A stretch of DNA of 64,000 nucleotides from Limnobacter litoralis (GTDB taxonomy: Bacteria; Pseudomonadota; Gammaproteobacteria; Burkholderiales; Burkholderiaceae_B): NCBI RefSeq assembly GCF_030160455.1, contig NZ_BSOJ01000010.1:41231-105230 (forward strand), read 5' to 3'. Shown here in pieces: positions 38,440 to 49,819 of the stretch. Positions within the stretch are counted from its first letter, which is position 1. Each line of letters starts with the position of its first letter. The notes below the pieces were generated by a model. The model was not told the DNA's origin. It saw nothing but the letters and a program-made list of their open reading frames with translations, and ran no database searches. Both the position numbers and the translations under genes were made by a program.

Positions 38440-40140
38440 TTACTGGTTGTTCAACTTGGCCTTGAGCAATGCACCCAGGCTGGTTGTACCAGCAGAACCA
38501 GCACTTTCCTCGGCAATCTTCTTCATTGCCTCGTCGGTGTCAATCTGGTCTTTCGCCTTGATGGACAAGCTGATTGAACGACTCTTGCGATCCACGTTCA
38601 ATACCATGGCGGTCACTGAGTCGCCGTCTTTGTAGACGTTGCGAGCATCTTCCACGCGGTCTGTGGAAATTTCAGATGCGCGCAGGTAGCCTTCAACGTC
38701 GTCGCCCAGATCAACAACCACGCCCTTGGCGTCCACTGACTTCACAGTACCGGTCACCATGCTTCCGCGGTCATTGGAAGACGCGAATACGGTGAAAGGA
38801 TCGCCAGACAGTTGCTTGATACCCAGGCTGATGCGCTCACGCTCTGTGTCGATGGCCAATACCAGTGCCTCAACTTCGTCGCCTTTCTTGAAGCGACGAA
38901 CAGCCTCTTCGCCTGTTTCGTTCCAAGACAAGTCGGACAGGTGTACCAATCCATCGATGCCACCAGGCAGACCGATGAACACGCCAAAGTCGGTGATTGA
39001 CTTGATGGCGCCAGACACTTTGTCGCCTTTCTTGAAGTTGGTGGAGAAGTCTTCCCATGGGTTTGGCAGACACTGCTTCATGCCCAAGCTGATACGACGA
39101 CGATCTTCGTCGATCTCCAGAACCATGACTTCCACTTCATCACCCAGAGTAACCACTTTCTTGGGATCCACGTTTTTGTTGGTCCAGTCCATTTCAGACA
39201 CGTGAACCAAACCTTCGATGCCCTGCTCAACTTCAACAAACGCACCGTAATCGGTGATGTTGGTGACTTTGCCGAACAAGCGGGTCTGTGCGGGGTAACG
39301 ACGTGACAAACCGATCCATGGATCGTCGCCAAGCTGCTTCACACCCAGGGACACGCGGTTCTTGTCCTGATCGAACTTCAGTACTTTGGCTTCGATCTCT
39401 TCGCCAACAGTCAACACCTCGGACGGATGGCGAACACGGCGCCATGCCAGGTCGGTGATGTGCAGCAGACCGTCGATACCGCCGAGGTCCACGAACGCAC
39501 CGTAGTCGGTGATGTTCTTGACGATACCCTTGACCACTGAACCTTCCTGCAGGTTGGACAGAAGCTTCTCGCGCTCTTCACCCATGGTGGCCTCAACCAC
39601 AGCACGGCGTGACAGCACAACGTTGTTGCGCTTGCGATCCAGCTTGATAACCTTGAATTCCAGGGTTTTGCCTTCAAATGGGGTGGTGTCTTTAACAGGA
39701 CGCACGTCTACCAGTGAGCCAGGCAAGAAAGCGCGAATGCTGTTGACCATGACAGTAAGGCCACCTTTGACCTTGCCAGTGATCGTACCGGTAACCAACT
39801 CGCCGGATTCCAGGGCTTGCTCAAGATTCAGCCATGCGGACAGGCGTTTGGCCTTGTCACGTGACAGGCGTGTCTCGCCGTATCCATCTTCCAGTGCCTC
39901 GATGGCCACGGAAATGAAGTCACCTGGATTCACTTCCACGTTGCCGTGGTCGTCCTTGAATTCTTCCAGGGGGATGTAACTTTCAGATTTCAGCCCTGCA
40001 TTGACTACAACGTAGTTGTAATCCACACGGACGACTTCAGCCGTAATGACTTCGCCAATGCGCATTTCTTGGCGGGACAGGCTTTCCTCGAAAAGTGCTT
40101 CAAAACTTTCCGTGGCTCGGTTTGTTGCGTTATCGGTCAT
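38440..40140 (-). CDS. rpsA: 30S ribosomal protein S1
   Basis: mRNA-binding ribosomal protein needed to start translation of most messages; 566 residues. Six S1 (OB-fold) repeats are visible, the last four with the repeated pattern [23 protein letters not shown] and [10 protein letters not shown]. The ATG at 40140 ([13 protein letters not shown]) begins the family N-terminus; an upstream in-frame start lacks a site. Order cmk-rpsA-ihfB is conserved. Confidence 0.98.
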   Translation of the reverse strand: MTDNATNRATESFEALFEESLSRQEMRIGEVITAEVVRVDYNYVVVNAGLKSESYIPLEEFKDDHGNVEVNPGDFISVAIEALEDGYGETRLSRDKAKRLSAWLNLEQALESGELVTGTITGKVKGGLTVMVNSIRAFLPGSLVDVRPVKDTTPFEGKTLEFKVIKLDRKRNNVVLSRRAVVEATMGEEREKLLSNLQEGSVVKGIVKNITDYGAFVDLGGIDGLLHITDLAWRRVRHPSEVLTVGEEIEAKVLKFDQDKNRVSLGVKQLGDDPWIGLSRRYPAQTRLFGKVTNITDYGAFVEVEQGIEGLVHVSEMDWTNKNVDPKKVVTLGDEVEVMVLEIDEDRRRISLGMKQCLPNPWEDFSTNFKKGDKVSGAIKSITDFGVFIGLPGGIDGLVHLSDLSWNETGEEAVRRFKKGDEVEALVLAIDTERERISLGIKQLSGDPFTVFASSNDRGSMVTGTVKSVDAKGVVVDLGDDVEGYLRASEISTDRVEDARNVYKDGDSVTAMVLNVDRKSRSISLSIKAKDQIDTDEAMKKIAEESAGSAGTTSLGALLKAKLNNQ

Positions 40141-40292
40141 AAATTTGAGAATGTACACGCTCTCGCGGGATGCGAAGCGGAGTTGTTAAACGCCTTTCCC
40201 TGCTTTGGGTCCGGCGGCTTTGTGCCCTGAAAGTTCTCAGGACAAAACGGGTACTGCAAGGGTCAAGATGATAGCAAGAAAACCTTTAGGCA

Positions 40293-40964
40293 TCAAGCCT
40301 TTAAATACCAGGCCTTGACCGTGTTGACCACCTCATCGATCGACATGTCGGAGCAATCCAACACGTGTGCCCCCTCACAGGGTTTCAAGGGCGCCACCGC
40401 CCTTTCAGTGTCACGCTTGTCTCTGGCCTGCAAATCAGCAAGAATGACAGCCAGATCAGCCGACTCACCCCGCTCAATCAGTTGCCGGTGCCTGCGCTCG
40501 GCGCGCGTTTGGGCCGAGGCAGTTAGGAACACCTTGAGCGCCGCGTCAGGAAACACCACAGACCCCATGTCACGCCCATCGGCCACCAAGCCAGATCCAC
40601 GGCGAAAGTCTCGCTGGCGCTGCAGCAAATGCCCACGCAAGGATGGAATGACAGCCAATCTGGACGCCATGGTTCCAGCCTCTTCGGATCGGATGGACTC
40701 AGTGACGTCCTTTCCGCCCAAATAAATACGATCAGCCCTGAATTCGACAGGCAAAGAGGCCGCCAAGGCATCAAGCTTGCGCAAATCGGATTCGCTTTCA
40801 GGGAACAGACCGTGCGCCAACGCCGCCACAGCCAAAACGCGATAGATGGCACCGCTGTCGAGATAGTTATAGCCCAACTCGCGGGCAACTCGGCCAGCAA
40901 TGGTTCCTTTGCCAGAAGCAGTGGGGCCATCGATGGCGATCACGGGAATGGAATGATCCATCAT
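40293..40964 (-). CDS. cmk: Cytidylate kinase
   Basis: Phosphorylates CMP and dCMP; 223 residues. P-loop DGPTASGKGTIAGRVA (about 13-28), then YLDSGAIYR and the GRDMGSVVFPDA and RAERRHRQL signatures. ATGA overlap couples it to aroA, as in many proteobacteria. A 152-base gap separates it from rpsA. Confidence 0.97.
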   Translation of the reverse strand: MMDHSIPVIAIDGPTASGKGTIAGRVARELGYNYLDSGAIYRVLAVAALAHGLFPESESDLRKLDALAASLPVEFRADRIYLGGKDVTESIRSEEAGTMASRLAVIPSLRGHLLQRQRDFRRGSGLVADGRDMGSVVFPDAALKVFLTASAQTRAERRHRQLIERGESADLAVILADLQARDKRDTERAVAPLKPCEGAHVLDCSDMSIDEVVNTVKAWYLKA

Positions 40965-42307
40965 GCCCGCCCCTTGACTGCCGAGATATTCAAGCCCAAC
41001 TGGCTTGCCAAAGTGACAAAGCCGGGAAACGAGGTGTCCACCGTCTGAGCGCCCCGAATCCGCATGGTGCCCTCAGCCCGAATGGCAGCCACAGCAAACG
41101 ACATGGCAATCCGGTGGTCGCCTTGGGATTCAATGACTGTGCCTTGATAACGAAGCCCGGATTTGTAGCCAAGGCCCTGAATAATCATGCCATCTTCGGT
41201 CGGCTGGGCATTGACACCGCAAGCCTGTAACCCGTTGGCCATCACCGCAATCCGGTCAGACTCTTTGACGCGAAGTTCTTCAGCACCAGTGAGCACGGTT
41301 TCGCCAACTGCGTTGGCCGCTGCGACAAACAACACGGGAAACTCGTCAATGGCAATTGGCACCAGATGTTCAGGAATGCGAATGCCTTTCAACTTCGCAC
41401 TGCGCACGCGCACATCGGCAACTGGCTCGCCGCCAATTGTGGCGTGATTCGACAACTCGATGTTCGCCCCCATGGCCAACAGAATGTCAATCACGCCAGC
41501 TCGAGTGGGGTTCAGCCCTACATGCTTCAGCGTAATGTCTGCATTTTCACAAATGGACGCGGCAACCATGAAAAAAGCCGCCGAAGACACGTCGGACGGC
41601 ACATCGATCTTGCAGGCTTTAAGAGTTTGCCCGCCCTGCAATCGAACCGTACTGCCTTCGGTTTTTACATCCACACCAAATCCGCGAAGCATGCGTTCGG
41701 TGTGGTCGCGAGTGACCGCTGGCTCGGTCACAGTGGTGACGCCATCGGCGTACAATCCGGCAAGCAACACGCAGCTTTTGACCTGCGCAGAGGCCATCGG
41801 CAGTGAATAATCAATGGCCTTAACGGCCCCTTTGCCATGAATATGGAGCGGAGGGCGACTGCCCTCGCCGGCCTCCACCCGCACCCCCATCAGAGTCAGG
41901 GGATCGATCACTCGCTTCATGGGTCGCTTGCTCAGGCTTTCATCGCCAATCAGTGTCACGTCAAAACGCTGACCACTCATCAGGCCGGCAATCAGTCGCA
42001 TCGAAGTGCCCGAATTGCCGCAGTCCAACGGTGCAGTTGGCGCTTTCAAACCATGCAAGCCGACTCCGTGAACCCGCACCCGACCTTGATCTGGACCTTC
42101 GATGTAAACCCCCATGGCACGAAATGCGTTCATAGTGGCAAGCGCGTCTTCGCCTTCCAGAAATCCTTCGATGTCAGTTACACCGTCGGCCAGTGAGCCC
42201 ATCATGATTGATCGGTGGGAGATCGACTTGTCGCCGGGTACCCGGGCCAGGCCAGACATTCGGGCTGTACTCGCGACATGAAATTCTGTAAGGTTCAAGT
42301 AAGACAT
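40961..42307 (-). CDS. aroA: 3-phosphoshikimate 1-carboxyvinyltransferase (EPSP synthase)
   Basis: Sixth step of the shikimate pathway, joining shikimate 3-phosphate and PEP; 448 residues. GDKSISHRS (about 25-33) and DCGNSGTSMRLIAGL are the binding signatures, with the C-terminal KESDRIAVMANGL motif. The NSGTSMRL loop has the Ala/Gly-to-Ser form LDCGNSGTSM. ATG 42307 gives MSYLNLTEF; a longer frame exists upstream without support. The last aromatic gene of the cluster before cmk. Confidence 0.97.
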   Translation of the reverse strand: MSYLNLTEFHVASTARMSGLARVPGDKSISHRSIMMGSLADGVTDIEGFLEGEDALATMNAFRAMGVYIEGPDQGRVRVHGVGLHGLKAPTAPLDCGNSGTSMRLIAGLMSGQRFDVTLIGDESLSKRPMKRVIDPLTLMGVRVEAGEGSRPPLHIHGKGAVKAIDYSLPMASAQVKSCVLLAGLYADGVTTVTEPAVTRDHTERMLRGFGVDVKTEGSTVRLQGGQTLKACKIDVPSDVSSAAFFMVAASICENADITLKHVGLNPTRAGVIDILLAMGANIELSNHATIGGEPVADVRVRSAKLKGIRIPEHLVPIAIDEFPVLFVAAANAVGETVLTGAEELRVKESDRIAVMANGLQACGVNAQPTEDGMIIQGLGYKSGLRYQGTVIESQGDHRIAMSFAVAAIRAEGTMRIRGAQTVDTSFPGFVTLASQLGLNISAVKGRA

Positions 42308-42405
42308 ATAAGATCCAGAATCTAACCACAATTGAGGGGTAGTTATTACCACCAGTTTGGGAGCATTATACGGGTAGACGATTTAAATCGCGCCAGGGGG
42401 AAGAC

Positions 42406-42807
42406 ATGCATTCACAACTATCGCAACATGCCTATTTCGACTGGCTGGAGTCTGTTGAAGACGGCTCACTGACTTTGCAGGCTGAACGTTTTCTCTTTGT
42501 GGTGCCCGGTGAAATCGTGCCCTCTTTCACAACACTTTTCACACCCGATCTAATCAACATTGCAGTGGGCTCACTGAATGTCGATCTGTCCAATCCCAGT
42601 GAAACGCACTGGCAGGCACTGGCCGATCGGGTCGCTACCATCGTTCGCAATGAAGATTGCTACGGCGTCAGCGAACCCATCCAAATTCAGCGGATACAAA
42701 GCGAACTCCAGACGCTGGAAGACTGGTTGAGAAAACAGGCCAACCTGACTCGTTTGTCAGTGGAAGTTGGCCACGTTGATGCTGGCGTCGTAAAAAGCGC
42801 CGCCTGA
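42406..42807 (+). CDS. Hypothetical protein, family not recognised
   Basis: A 133-residue acidic soluble protein with no signal peptide or membrane helix. It has an aromatic-rich start (HAYFDWLESVEDGSL), a central VPGEIVPSFTTLF strand and a helical second half. It lies between aroA, from which it diverges, and tyrA, with which it converges, interrupting the otherwise continuous supercluster. GGGGGAAGAC precedes the ATG. I cannot assign a function. Confidence 0.6.
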   Translation: MHSQLSQHAYFDWLESVEDGSLTLQAERFLFVVPGEIVPSFTTLFTPDLINIAVGSLNVDLSNPSETHWQALADRVATIVRNEDCYGVSEPIQIQRIQSELQTLEDWLRKQANLTRLSVEVGHVDAGVVKSAA

Positions 42808-42815
42808 CCTTACAG

Positions 42816-43709
42816 TCAGGCCTGCGTCCAGTTTTTTCGGAAGACCGAGGCCCTGGTCAGGGTCTTTTCTATTTCTGAACGATTGCCCTGCTCAATGGCA
42901 TGACGCAAGTCGGCAATCGTCGATTCAAACGCACTCAAAGAACGAAGCATTGCAGTGGCGTTGTTTTGAAAGATATCAGCCCACATTTCGGGCGAACTGG
43001 CAGCAATTCGAGTGAAATCCCGAAAACCAGCGCCCCCTTCCAACATGAAACGCTCCCCATTGGGTGTATCGAGCAATGCAGCCACGTAGGCAAACGCCAA
43101 AAAATGCGGCAGGTGACTGACCGCACCAAACATGTCGTCATGGTCTGCGGGGTTCATTCGACTGAGCCGGGCACCCATGGCGTTCCAGAAGCTTTCAACT
43201 TTGGCCACGGTGCCTTCCGACACGGCATCTGACGCACAAACGATGCAATTGCGATCCACAAAGAGGTCAGGGCTGGCTGCAGATGGCCCCTGCTTCTCGC
43301 CACCGGCAATGGGATGAACACCCACAAACCGCGATCTCAAGCCCGGAAACTGCAGATCCAGCTCGTCGACCACAGCTTGCACGTCTGTTTTTGTGCTGCC
43401 CGCATCAAATATCAGACAACTGGCCGGCAATACCGGTAAGAAATCCATCAAAACCTTGCGATATTGCTGCACAGGAATAGACAAGACCACGGCGTCGACG
43501 TTTCTCAAGTTGAAATCACCGGGGCCGGTGATGCATTCATCCACCAAGCCCAAGCGCAGGGCTTCATGCGTGGTTTCAAGACGCCGAGAGAACCCCAGAA
43601 CATGGCGAACCAAACCACGCTTGCGCGCAGACAGGCAAACGGAGCCTCCGATCAGACCCACACCAATTGCCAGCATGTTCTTGAAAATTGGACTGGCCTC
43701 CTTGTTCAT
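42816..43709 (-). CDS. tyrA: Prephenate dehydrogenase
   Basis: Oxidative decarboxylation of prephenate to 4-hydroxyphenylpyruvate for tyrosine; 297 residues, monofunctional. The Rossmann motif is AIGVGLIGGSVCLSAR (about 14-29), the catalytic His is in FVGVHPIAGGEKQGP, and SHLPHFLAFAYVAAL is in the helical domain. ATGA overlap with hisC upstream. No ACT domain is visible. Confidence 0.95.
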   Translation of the reverse strand: MNKEASPIFKNMLAIGVGLIGGSVCLSARKRGLVRHVLGFSRRLETTHEALRLGLVDECITGPGDFNLRNVDAVVLSIPVQQYRKVLMDFLPVLPASCLIFDAGSTKTDVQAVVDELDLQFPGLRSRFVGVHPIAGGEKQGPSAASPDLFVDRNCIVCASDAVSEGTVAKVESFWNAMGARLSRMNPADHDDMFGAVSHLPHFLAFAYVAALLDTPNGERFMLEGGAGFRDFTRIAASSPEMWADIFQNNATAMLRSLSAFESTIADLRHAIEQGNRSEIEKTLTRASVFRKNWTQA

Positions 43710-44833
43710 GCCTGATCCAGCACAGCCAGCGCGTGGGGCATTTCAGCCAGCAAACGTGCATTTTCAGCAGGTAGACCCACTGAAATACGCAACCACTGTG
43801 GCAGGCCATAATTGCCGACAGGGCGCACAATCACGCCTCGACGTTGCAAGGCGTCAAACACCAAAGCGCCCGCGTTGTCCGCAGTGCCCACTTTCACCAA
43901 GACAAAATTACCTGCTGAAGGAAGCACTTCGAGCCCAAGGGCTTGAAGACCTTGCGTCAGCACTGCGCGACCTTCCCGGTTTAGCTCGAATGTCTTTTTG
44001 AGAAACGCGGCGTCGTCCAGCGCGGCCTCCGCCGCAGCAAGGGCAATGGAGTTGACATTGAAAGGCTGCCGAACCCGGTTCATCAGGTCTGCAACCTCTG
44101 AAGAAGACACACTGTAGCCGACCCGCAGACCCGCCAAACCATAGGCCTTGGAGAAACTGCGCGACACCAGAAGGTTGGGGAAACGCGTAATCCACTGCGT
44201 GGCGTCGTATTGCTGATCGGTTTCAAGAAACTCGTTGTAGGCCTCGTCCAACACAATCAAGACATCCGAGGGCGCCTTTTCCAGAAATGCCAGCAGTTGT
44301 TTTTCTGTCAAAAATGTGCCGGTTGGATTGTTCGGATTGGCTACAAAAACCACCCGGGTGTTTTCATCGATCGTGGCCAGGAATGCGTCCAGATCGTGGC
44401 CATAATTCAAGGCCGGCACCACCTTGGCCTGTGCACCACACCCCTGCGTCGCAAGTGGATACACGGCAAACGCATATTGTGAAAACACGGAATTGGACCC
44501 GGCTTTCAAAAACGCCTTGGCAGCCAACTCCAGAATGTCATTCGAGCCGTTGCCAAGCGTGATTTGCTCGGCTGCCACGCCATGCCTTTCACTGAGTTTA
44601 CGTTTCAGTGAAAAGCCGTTGGCGTCCGGGTAGCGGCCCAAGTCAAGTGCAGCCTGTGCGATGGCAACCTTGGCTTTTTCGCCCAGTCCAAGTGGATTCT
44701 CATTGGATGCAAGCTTCACCACGGTCTCTGGGTTCAAACCCAGTTCACGAACCAGCTCAGCGGCAGGCTTGCCTGCGCGATACGGGGCGATTTCCCTGAC
44801 AAACGAGGGTGCCTTTTCAGTGAGGATACTCAT
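43706..44833 (-). CDS. hisC: Histidinol-phosphate aminotransferase
   Basis: PLP aminotransferase of histidine synthesis, often also transaminating aromatic keto acids; 375 residues. The PLP lysine is in VSRSFSKAYGLAGLRVGY (about residue 232), with NPNNPTGTFL and the N-terminal KLASNENPLG typical of HisC. Its place between pheA and tyrA, rather than in a his operon, fits a role in phenylalanine and tyrosine synthesis. Confidence 0.95.
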   Translation of the reverse strand: MSILTEKAPSFVREIAPYRAGKPAAELVRELGLNPETVVKLASNENPLGLGEKAKVAIAQAALDLGRYPDANGFSLKRKLSERHGVAAEQITLGNGSNDILELAAKAFLKAGSNSVFSQYAFAVYPLATQGCGAQAKVVPALNYGHDLDAFLATIDENTRVVFVANPNNPTGTFLTEKQLLAFLEKAPSDVLIVLDEAYNEFLETDQQYDATQWITRFPNLLVSRSFSKAYGLAGLRVGYSVSSSEVADLMNRVRQPFNVNSIALAAAEAALDDAAFLKKTFELNREGRAVLTQGLQALGLEVLPSAGNFVLVKVGTADNAGALVFDALQRRGVIVRPVGNYGLPQWLRISVGLPAENARLLAEMPHALAVLDQA

Positions 44834-44869
44834 GTGTGCTGTCCAGATTCAATTCAGATTGGTTGTCGG

Positions 44870-45970
44870 TTAGGCCTTCACGTCCCTCTGCGCCGCGGGG
44901 TAAGAACCCAACACACGGAGAAAGGACGTTGTTCTTTTAAGCTGATCAAGTGCACGCGCTACCGCAGCGTCGGTTTGATGGCCCTGCAAATCGATGAAAA
45001 AATTGTATTCCCACTTGCCCGTTTTGGCGGGTCGCGATTCCAGACGCGTCAGAGACACATTTTCAGCATTGAAAGGCTCGAGCATTTTGTAGACAGCACC
45101 AGGCTGATTGGGCACCGACGCAACCAGACTCGTTTTGTCTGCCCCGGACGGGCCTGTGGCCTGCCGACCCAGCACCAGAAAACGCGTGGTGTTGTTGACA
45201 TCGTCCTGAATGTGTTCCTGAAATGCCTTTAATTGGTATCGGTCTTTGGCCGCCTCACCGGCGATGGCCGCTATGGTGGCGTCCTGTTGGGCCATGCTGG
45301 CGCCTTGGGCGTTGCTGGAAACCGCCTCTTGCTCGATACCCGGTGCGTACTGGCGCAGCCAGTTACGGCATTGAGCGAGCGCCTGAGGATGGGCGCAAAT
45401 CTTCCGAATACCCTCCAGGGAGCCGGTTTGGCACAGCAGCTGATGATGAATAGGCAAGAGTACCTCGCCACAAATCAACAAATCTGAGCCCACCAGGGCA
45501 TCCAGCGTGCGCGCAACCGAGCCCTCTGTCGAATTCTCAACGGGCACCACTGCAAAATCGGTGATCTCTGCCTGCACCTGTCGACACGCTTCTTCAATGC
45601 TTTCAACGGGCTCGGCAACCACACAATGCCCAAAAAAGCGCCAAACCGCCTGTTCACTGTAGGTTCCCAAAGGCCCCAGAAAGGCGACCTGGACCTCCCG
45701 TTCCAGCGAGCGACAAGCGGACATAATCTGTTTAAACAGCAGATTGATGTGCCCGACATTCAGTGGACCCGTGTTGCTGGCGTTCAATTTGTCCAGAACC
45801 TGGGCCTCTCGCTCAGGGCGCATGACGGGAGCATCTGTTTTCGCTTTGACATGCCCGATGGCTTGTGCAAGACGGGCACGCTCATTCAATAACTGCAGCA
45901 ACTGCTGGTCAATGGCGTCAATTTGATCCCGAAACTGGAGTAAATCGCCTGAAATCTTGGGTTCTGTCAT
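44870..45970 (-). CDS. pheA: Bifunctional chorismate mutase/prephenate dehydratase
   Basis: Makes phenylpyruvate from chorismate; 366 residues. An AroQ-type chorismate mutase (about 5-95, with IDQQLLQLLNERARLAQAIG), a prephenate dehydratase (about 95-275; FLGPLGTYSEQAV) and a C-terminal ACT domain (about 285-360; LTRLESRPAKTGKWEYNFFI), whose ESRP motif is the phenylalanine feedback site. Overlaps serC by one base (TGATG). Confidence 0.97.
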   Translation of the reverse strand: MTEPKISGDLLQFRDQIDAIDQQLLQLLNERARLAQAIGHVKAKTDAPVMRPEREAQVLDKLNASNTGPLNVGHINLLFKQIMSACRSLEREVQVAFLGPLGTYSEQAVWRFFGHCVVAEPVESIEEACRQVQAEITDFAVVPVENSTEGSVARTLDALVGSDLLICGEVLLPIHHQLLCQTGSLEGIRKICAHPQALAQCRNWLRQYAPGIEQEAVSSNAQGASMAQQDATIAAIAGEAAKDRYQLKAFQEHIQDDVNNTTRFLVLGRQATGPSGADKTSLVASVPNQPGAVYKMLEPFNAENVSLTRLESRPAKTGKWEYNFFIDLQGHQTDAAVARALDQLKRTTSFLRVLGSYPAAQRDVKA

Positions 45971-47088
45971 CAGGCCACCTCTTTTTCGAATTCGCGCATG
46001 AACTCGGTCAAAGCCAGTACGCCTTCATAGGGCATGGCGTTGTAGATCGACGCACGCATTCCGCCTACCGATTTGTGACCTTTCAATTGCACCAAACCGC
46101 GATTCGCGGCGTCACTTAAAAACCGGGCATTCAGACTTTCATCAGCCAACACAAACGGGACGTTCATTTTTGAACGGTCTTCTGGCCGGACAGGGCTTGT
46201 GTAAAACTGACTGTCGTCAATGGTTTTGTAAAGCAAGGCAGACTTGCGCTGCGCCTCGGCTTGCGCCCAGGCCACACCGCCCTTGCGTTTGAGCCAATCA
46301 AAGACCAGACCCGCAATGTAAATGGCATAGGTGGGTGGAGTGTTGTACATCGACCCGTTTTCGGCCACAGTGGCAAATTCAAAAGCGGAGGGGCAATGGT
46401 CGATCGACCGCCCCAGCAAGCGCTTTTCGATGACCACCAAAGTCACCCCAGCAGGCCCGATGTTTTTCTGGGCGCCGCCGTATACCAACCCATGGCAATT
46501 CCAGTCGATCGGACGGGAGAGAATGTTGGATGACATGTCAGAGACAACCGGGAAAGCCAGCTGGCTAGCAATTTGCTCAATTTGACCGTTGAACTCGACC
46601 CCACCAATCGTTTCGTTGTCGCAAAAATGAAGATAAGCGTACTTTTTGGACTTGAGTGAGTCGACCAATGCGCCACAGTCAGGCACATAAGAGCCTGCCT
46701 TGAATTGCCCCAAATCGGCGTCGTTGGACAACACGACATCTGCACGGCCATATTTGGCAAATTCTTTGGCGGTCTTTTTGGACCAGGAACCGGTGTTGAC
46801 AAAGGCTGCAGCGTCAAACCCACGGAGCAGATTCATGGGAACGATCGCATTCATGCCCACGGCACCGCCCTGCATGAAAAGTACATCGTGTGTCTCTGGA
46901 ATGGACAACAAGTCAACAAGACCGCGTTTGGCGTGCTCGAAGATCTCGGTGTACTCGGGGCTACGGTGGCTCATTTCCATCACCGAGAGACCCTTTCCAC
47001 GCCAGTCCAGCATTTCTTCAGCGGCCTGTTTCAGCACTTCTTCCGGGAGGGTGGCGGGTCCTGCCGAAAAATTCCAAACTCTGCTCAT
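45970..47088 (-). CDS. serC: Phosphoserine aminotransferase
   Basis: Makes 3-phosphoserine for serine and takes part in pyridoxal phosphate synthesis; 372 residues. The N-terminus is WNFSAGPATLPEEVL, and the PLP lysine lies in YGGAQKNIGPAGVTLVV (about residue 199). Eleven bases after gyrA and overlapping pheA by one base. Confidence 0.98.
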   Translation of the reverse strand: MSRVWNFSAGPATLPEEVLKQAAEEMLDWRGKGLSVMEMSHRSPEYTEIFEHAKRGLVDLLSIPETHDVLFMQGGAVGMNAIVPMNLLRGFDAAAFVNTGSWSKKTAKEFAKYGRADVVLSNDADLGQFKAGSYVPDCGALVDSLKSKKYAYLHFCDNETIGGVEFNGQIEQIASQLAFPVVSDMSSNILSRPIDWNCHGLVYGGAQKNIGPAGVTLVVIEKRLLGRSIDHCPSAFEFATVAENGSMYNTPPTYAIYIAGLVFDWLKRKGGVAWAQAEAQRKSALLYKTIDDSQFYTSPVRPEDRSKMNVPFVLADESLNARFLSDAANRGLVQLKGHKSVGGMRASIYNAMPYEGVLALTEFMREFEKEVA

Positions 47089-47099
47089 GGTTTCAGTGC

Positions 47100-49709
47100 T
47101 TACGCCTCACTGTCTGTTGAGTCATCAGACTCGCTTGATTCACCCTCTTCACCCACATCCGATTCAACAATACGCTGAAGACCGGACAGGCGCGTTCCTT
47201 CATCGACGGAGATCAGGGTTACGCCCTGAGTGGCGCGACCCATTTCGCGAATTTCAGCCACACGCGTGCGCACCAACACACCACCAGTGGTGATCAGCAT
47301 GATCTCGTCCGTCGGATTGACCAACACCGCCGACACCACGCGACCGTTGCGCTCGGAGGTCTGGATTGCAATCATGCCCTTGGTGCCACGCCCATGTCTT
47401 GTGTACTCTGCAACAGGTGTGCGCTTGCCATATCCATTCTCAGTGGCGGTCAGCACCGATTGGTCCTCAGACTCCGCCACCAACAGGGCGATCACCCGCT
47501 GACCGTCCTCAAGGTTCATACCCCTTACACCTCGGGCGTTTCGGCCCATGGCGCGCACGTCATTTTCATCAAAACGCACTGCCTTGCCTGAGTCAGAGAA
47601 CAGCATGACGTCGTGCTTGCCGTCCGTCATGGCCGCACCGATCAGGTAATCGCCTTCGTCCAGGGTACAGGCAATGATTCCACGCTTCATGGGCCGTGAA
47701 AAATCAGACAGACGTGATTTTTTGACGGTACCCAGGCTGGTGGCCATGAATACGAATTTCTCATCTTCAAATTCTTTCACGGGCAGAACTGCGGTAATTT
47801 TCTCGCCTTCGGCCAATGGGAACATGTTGATGATGGGGCGCCCCCTGGAGGTGCGCGATCCTTGTGGCACCTCGTATACCTTCAACCAGTAAACCCGACC
47901 CGCGTTGGAGAAGTAGAGAATGGTGTCGTGGGTGTTGGCCACAAACAGGTAGTCGATCCAATCGTCTTCTTTGGTGGTAGCGGCCTGCTTGCCTCGCCCG
48001 CCCCGCTTTTGCGCGCGGTATTCGGTCAGTGGCTGACTCTTGATGTAACCGGAATGAGACAGGGTGACCACCATGTCTTGCGGGGTAATCAGATCCTCAG
48101 TGCCCAGTTCAGTTGCGTTGAACTCGATTTGCGATTTCCGCTCATCGCCAAACTCGTTGACAATTGCGGTCAGCTCGTCCTTGATGATCTGGTTAATGCG
48201 TTCGGGCTTGCTCAGAATGTCCAACAAATCGGCAATCAGGTCAATCACCTCTCGGTATTCACCGATGATCTTTTCCTGCTCAAGCCCGGTCAGGCGTTGC
48301 AGACGCATGTTCAGAATTTCTTGCGCCTGCACTTCGCTCAGGCAATACAAGCCATTGTCTTGAATACCAAATCGCACGGGCAAACCTTCAGGCCGGAAGG
48401 CTTTCATGCCACCAGCACCCTCAAAGTCGGTTCGACTCAGCATTTCTCGCACCAGGGAAGAGTCCCATGAACGAGCCATCAGTTCAGATTTGGCCACTGG
48501 CGGTGTTGGCGCTGCCTTGATAATGGCGATGAACTCATCGATGTTGGCCAATGCCACCGCCAAACCTTCCAGCACATGGCCACGCTCTCGCGCCTTGCGC
48601 AAGTTGAACACGGTGCGGCGTGTGACCACTTCCCTGCGGTGTTGCAGGAAGTACATGATCAGCTGCTTGAGATTCAGCAAGCGTGGCTGACCATCCACCA
48701 AGGCAACCATGTTGATGCCGAATGTGTCCTGCAGCTGCGTGTTCTTGTACAGGTTATTCAGAATGACTTCGGGCACTTCACCACGCTTGAGCTCGATCAC
48801 AACGCGGATGCCGTCCTTGTCAGACTCATCGCGAATGTCGGAAATGCCTTCAATCTTCTTTTCAGAGACGAGTTCTGCAATCCGCTCCAGCAAACTCTTC
48901 TTGTTGACCTGATAGGGCAACTCATCCACGATGATTGAGCTGCGGTTTCCCTTGTCCAGCTCTTCAAAGTGGGTTTTGGCGCGCATGACGACACGCCCAC
49001 GGCCAGTGCGATAGCCTTCACGAACCCCTGCGATACCGTAAATAATGCCGGCTGTCGGAAAATCGGGCGCCGGAATCATTTCGATCAATTCGTCGATGGT
49101 GCATTCGGGGTTGTCAATTGCAAACAGACAAGCGCCCACCACTTCGCGCAGATTGTGCGGAGGCATGTTGGTTGCCATGCCCACTGCAATGCCAGAAGAG
49201 CCATTGACCAGCAGATTGGGGAAGCGGGCTGGCAGCACCTTGGGCTCTTTTTCACTGCCATCGTAGTTGGGGCCGAAATCGACAGTCTCTTTGTCGATGT
49301 CGTGCAGCATTTCATGGGCAATTTTGTCCAACCGAATTTCGGTATATCGCATGGCCGCTGCGTTGTCGCCGTCAATCGAGCCGAAGTTACCCTGGCCGTC
49401 CACCAGGGTGTAGCGCAATGAGAAGTCCTGGGCCATGCGAACGATGGTGTCATACACAGCAGAATCGCCGTGAGGGTGATACTTACCGATGACATCACCC
49501 ACGATACGGGCCGATTTTTTGTAGGCCCGGTTCCAATCGTTGTTCAACTCATGCATGGCGAACAGAACGCGCCGGTGCACGGGCTTCAAACCATCTCGAA
49601 CATCAGGCAGGGCTCGACCGACGATCACGCTCATGGCGTAATCGAGGTAAGACCGCCGCATTTCCTCTTCAAGGCTGATGGGAAGGGTTTCTTTTGCGAA
49701 AGAGTCCAT
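47100..49709 (-). CDS. gyrA: DNA gyrase subunit A
   Basis: Breakage-reunion subunit that supercoils DNA with GyrB; 869 residues. The winged-helix domain holds the active Tyr in [10 protein letters not shown] (near 122). The quinolone region reads [13 protein letters not shown] with Ser83 and Asp87, the unmutated residues in E. coli numbering. The six-bladed C-terminal domain starts with a GyrA box QKRGGRG and ends in an acidic Ser/Asp/Glu tail. First gene of the gyrA-to-hldD cluster. Confidence 0.98.
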   Translation of the reverse strand: MDSFAKETLPISLEEEMRRSYLDYAMSVIVGRALPDVRDGLKPVHRRVLFAMHELNNDWNRAYKKSARIVGDVIGKYHPHGDSAVYDTIVRMAQDFSLRYTLVDGQGNFGSIDGDNAAAMRYTEIRLDKIAHEMLHDIDKETVDFGPNYDGSEKEPKVLPARFPNLLVNGSSGIAVGMATNMPPHNLREVVGACLFAIDNPECTIDELIEMIPAPDFPTAGIIYGIAGVREGYRTGRGRVVMRAKTHFEELDKGNRSSIIVDELPYQVNKKSLLERIAELVSEKKIEGISDIRDESDKDGIRVVIELKRGEVPEVILNNLYKNTQLQDTFGINMVALVDGQPRLLNLKQLIMYFLQHRREVVTRRTVFNLRKARERGHVLEGLAVALANIDEFIAIIKAAPTPPVAKSELMARSWDSSLVREMLSRTDFEGAGGMKAFRPEGLPVRFGIQDNGLYCLSEVQAQEILNMRLQRLTGLEQEKIIGEYREVIDLIADLLDILSKPERINQIIKDELTAIVNEFGDERKSQIEFNATELGTEDLITPQDMVVTLSHSGYIKSQPLTEYRAQKRGGRGKQAATTKEDDWIDYLFVANTHDTILYFSNAGRVYWLKVYEVPQGSRTSRGRPIINMFPLAEGEKITAVLPVKEFEDEKFVFMATSLGTVKKSRLSDFSRPMKRGIIACTLDEGDYLIGAAMTDGKHDVMLFSDSGKAVRFDENDVRAMGRNARGVRGMNLEDGQRVIALLVAESEDQSVLTATENGYGKRTPVAEYTRHGRGTKGMIAIQTSERNGRVVSAVLVNPTDEIMLITTGGVLVRTRVAEIREMGRATQGVTLISVDEGTRLSGLQRIVESDVGEEGESSESDDSTDSEA

Positions 49710-49819
49710 GTTTTGTTTTTTCTTTAAATGACAGCGCGACTTGCAAGCTCTTGATTGTATCAGCCAAAATCAGCAGGACGGCTCGCAATGGTGCGTTCCA
49801 ATTCAACTAGATTGACCCT

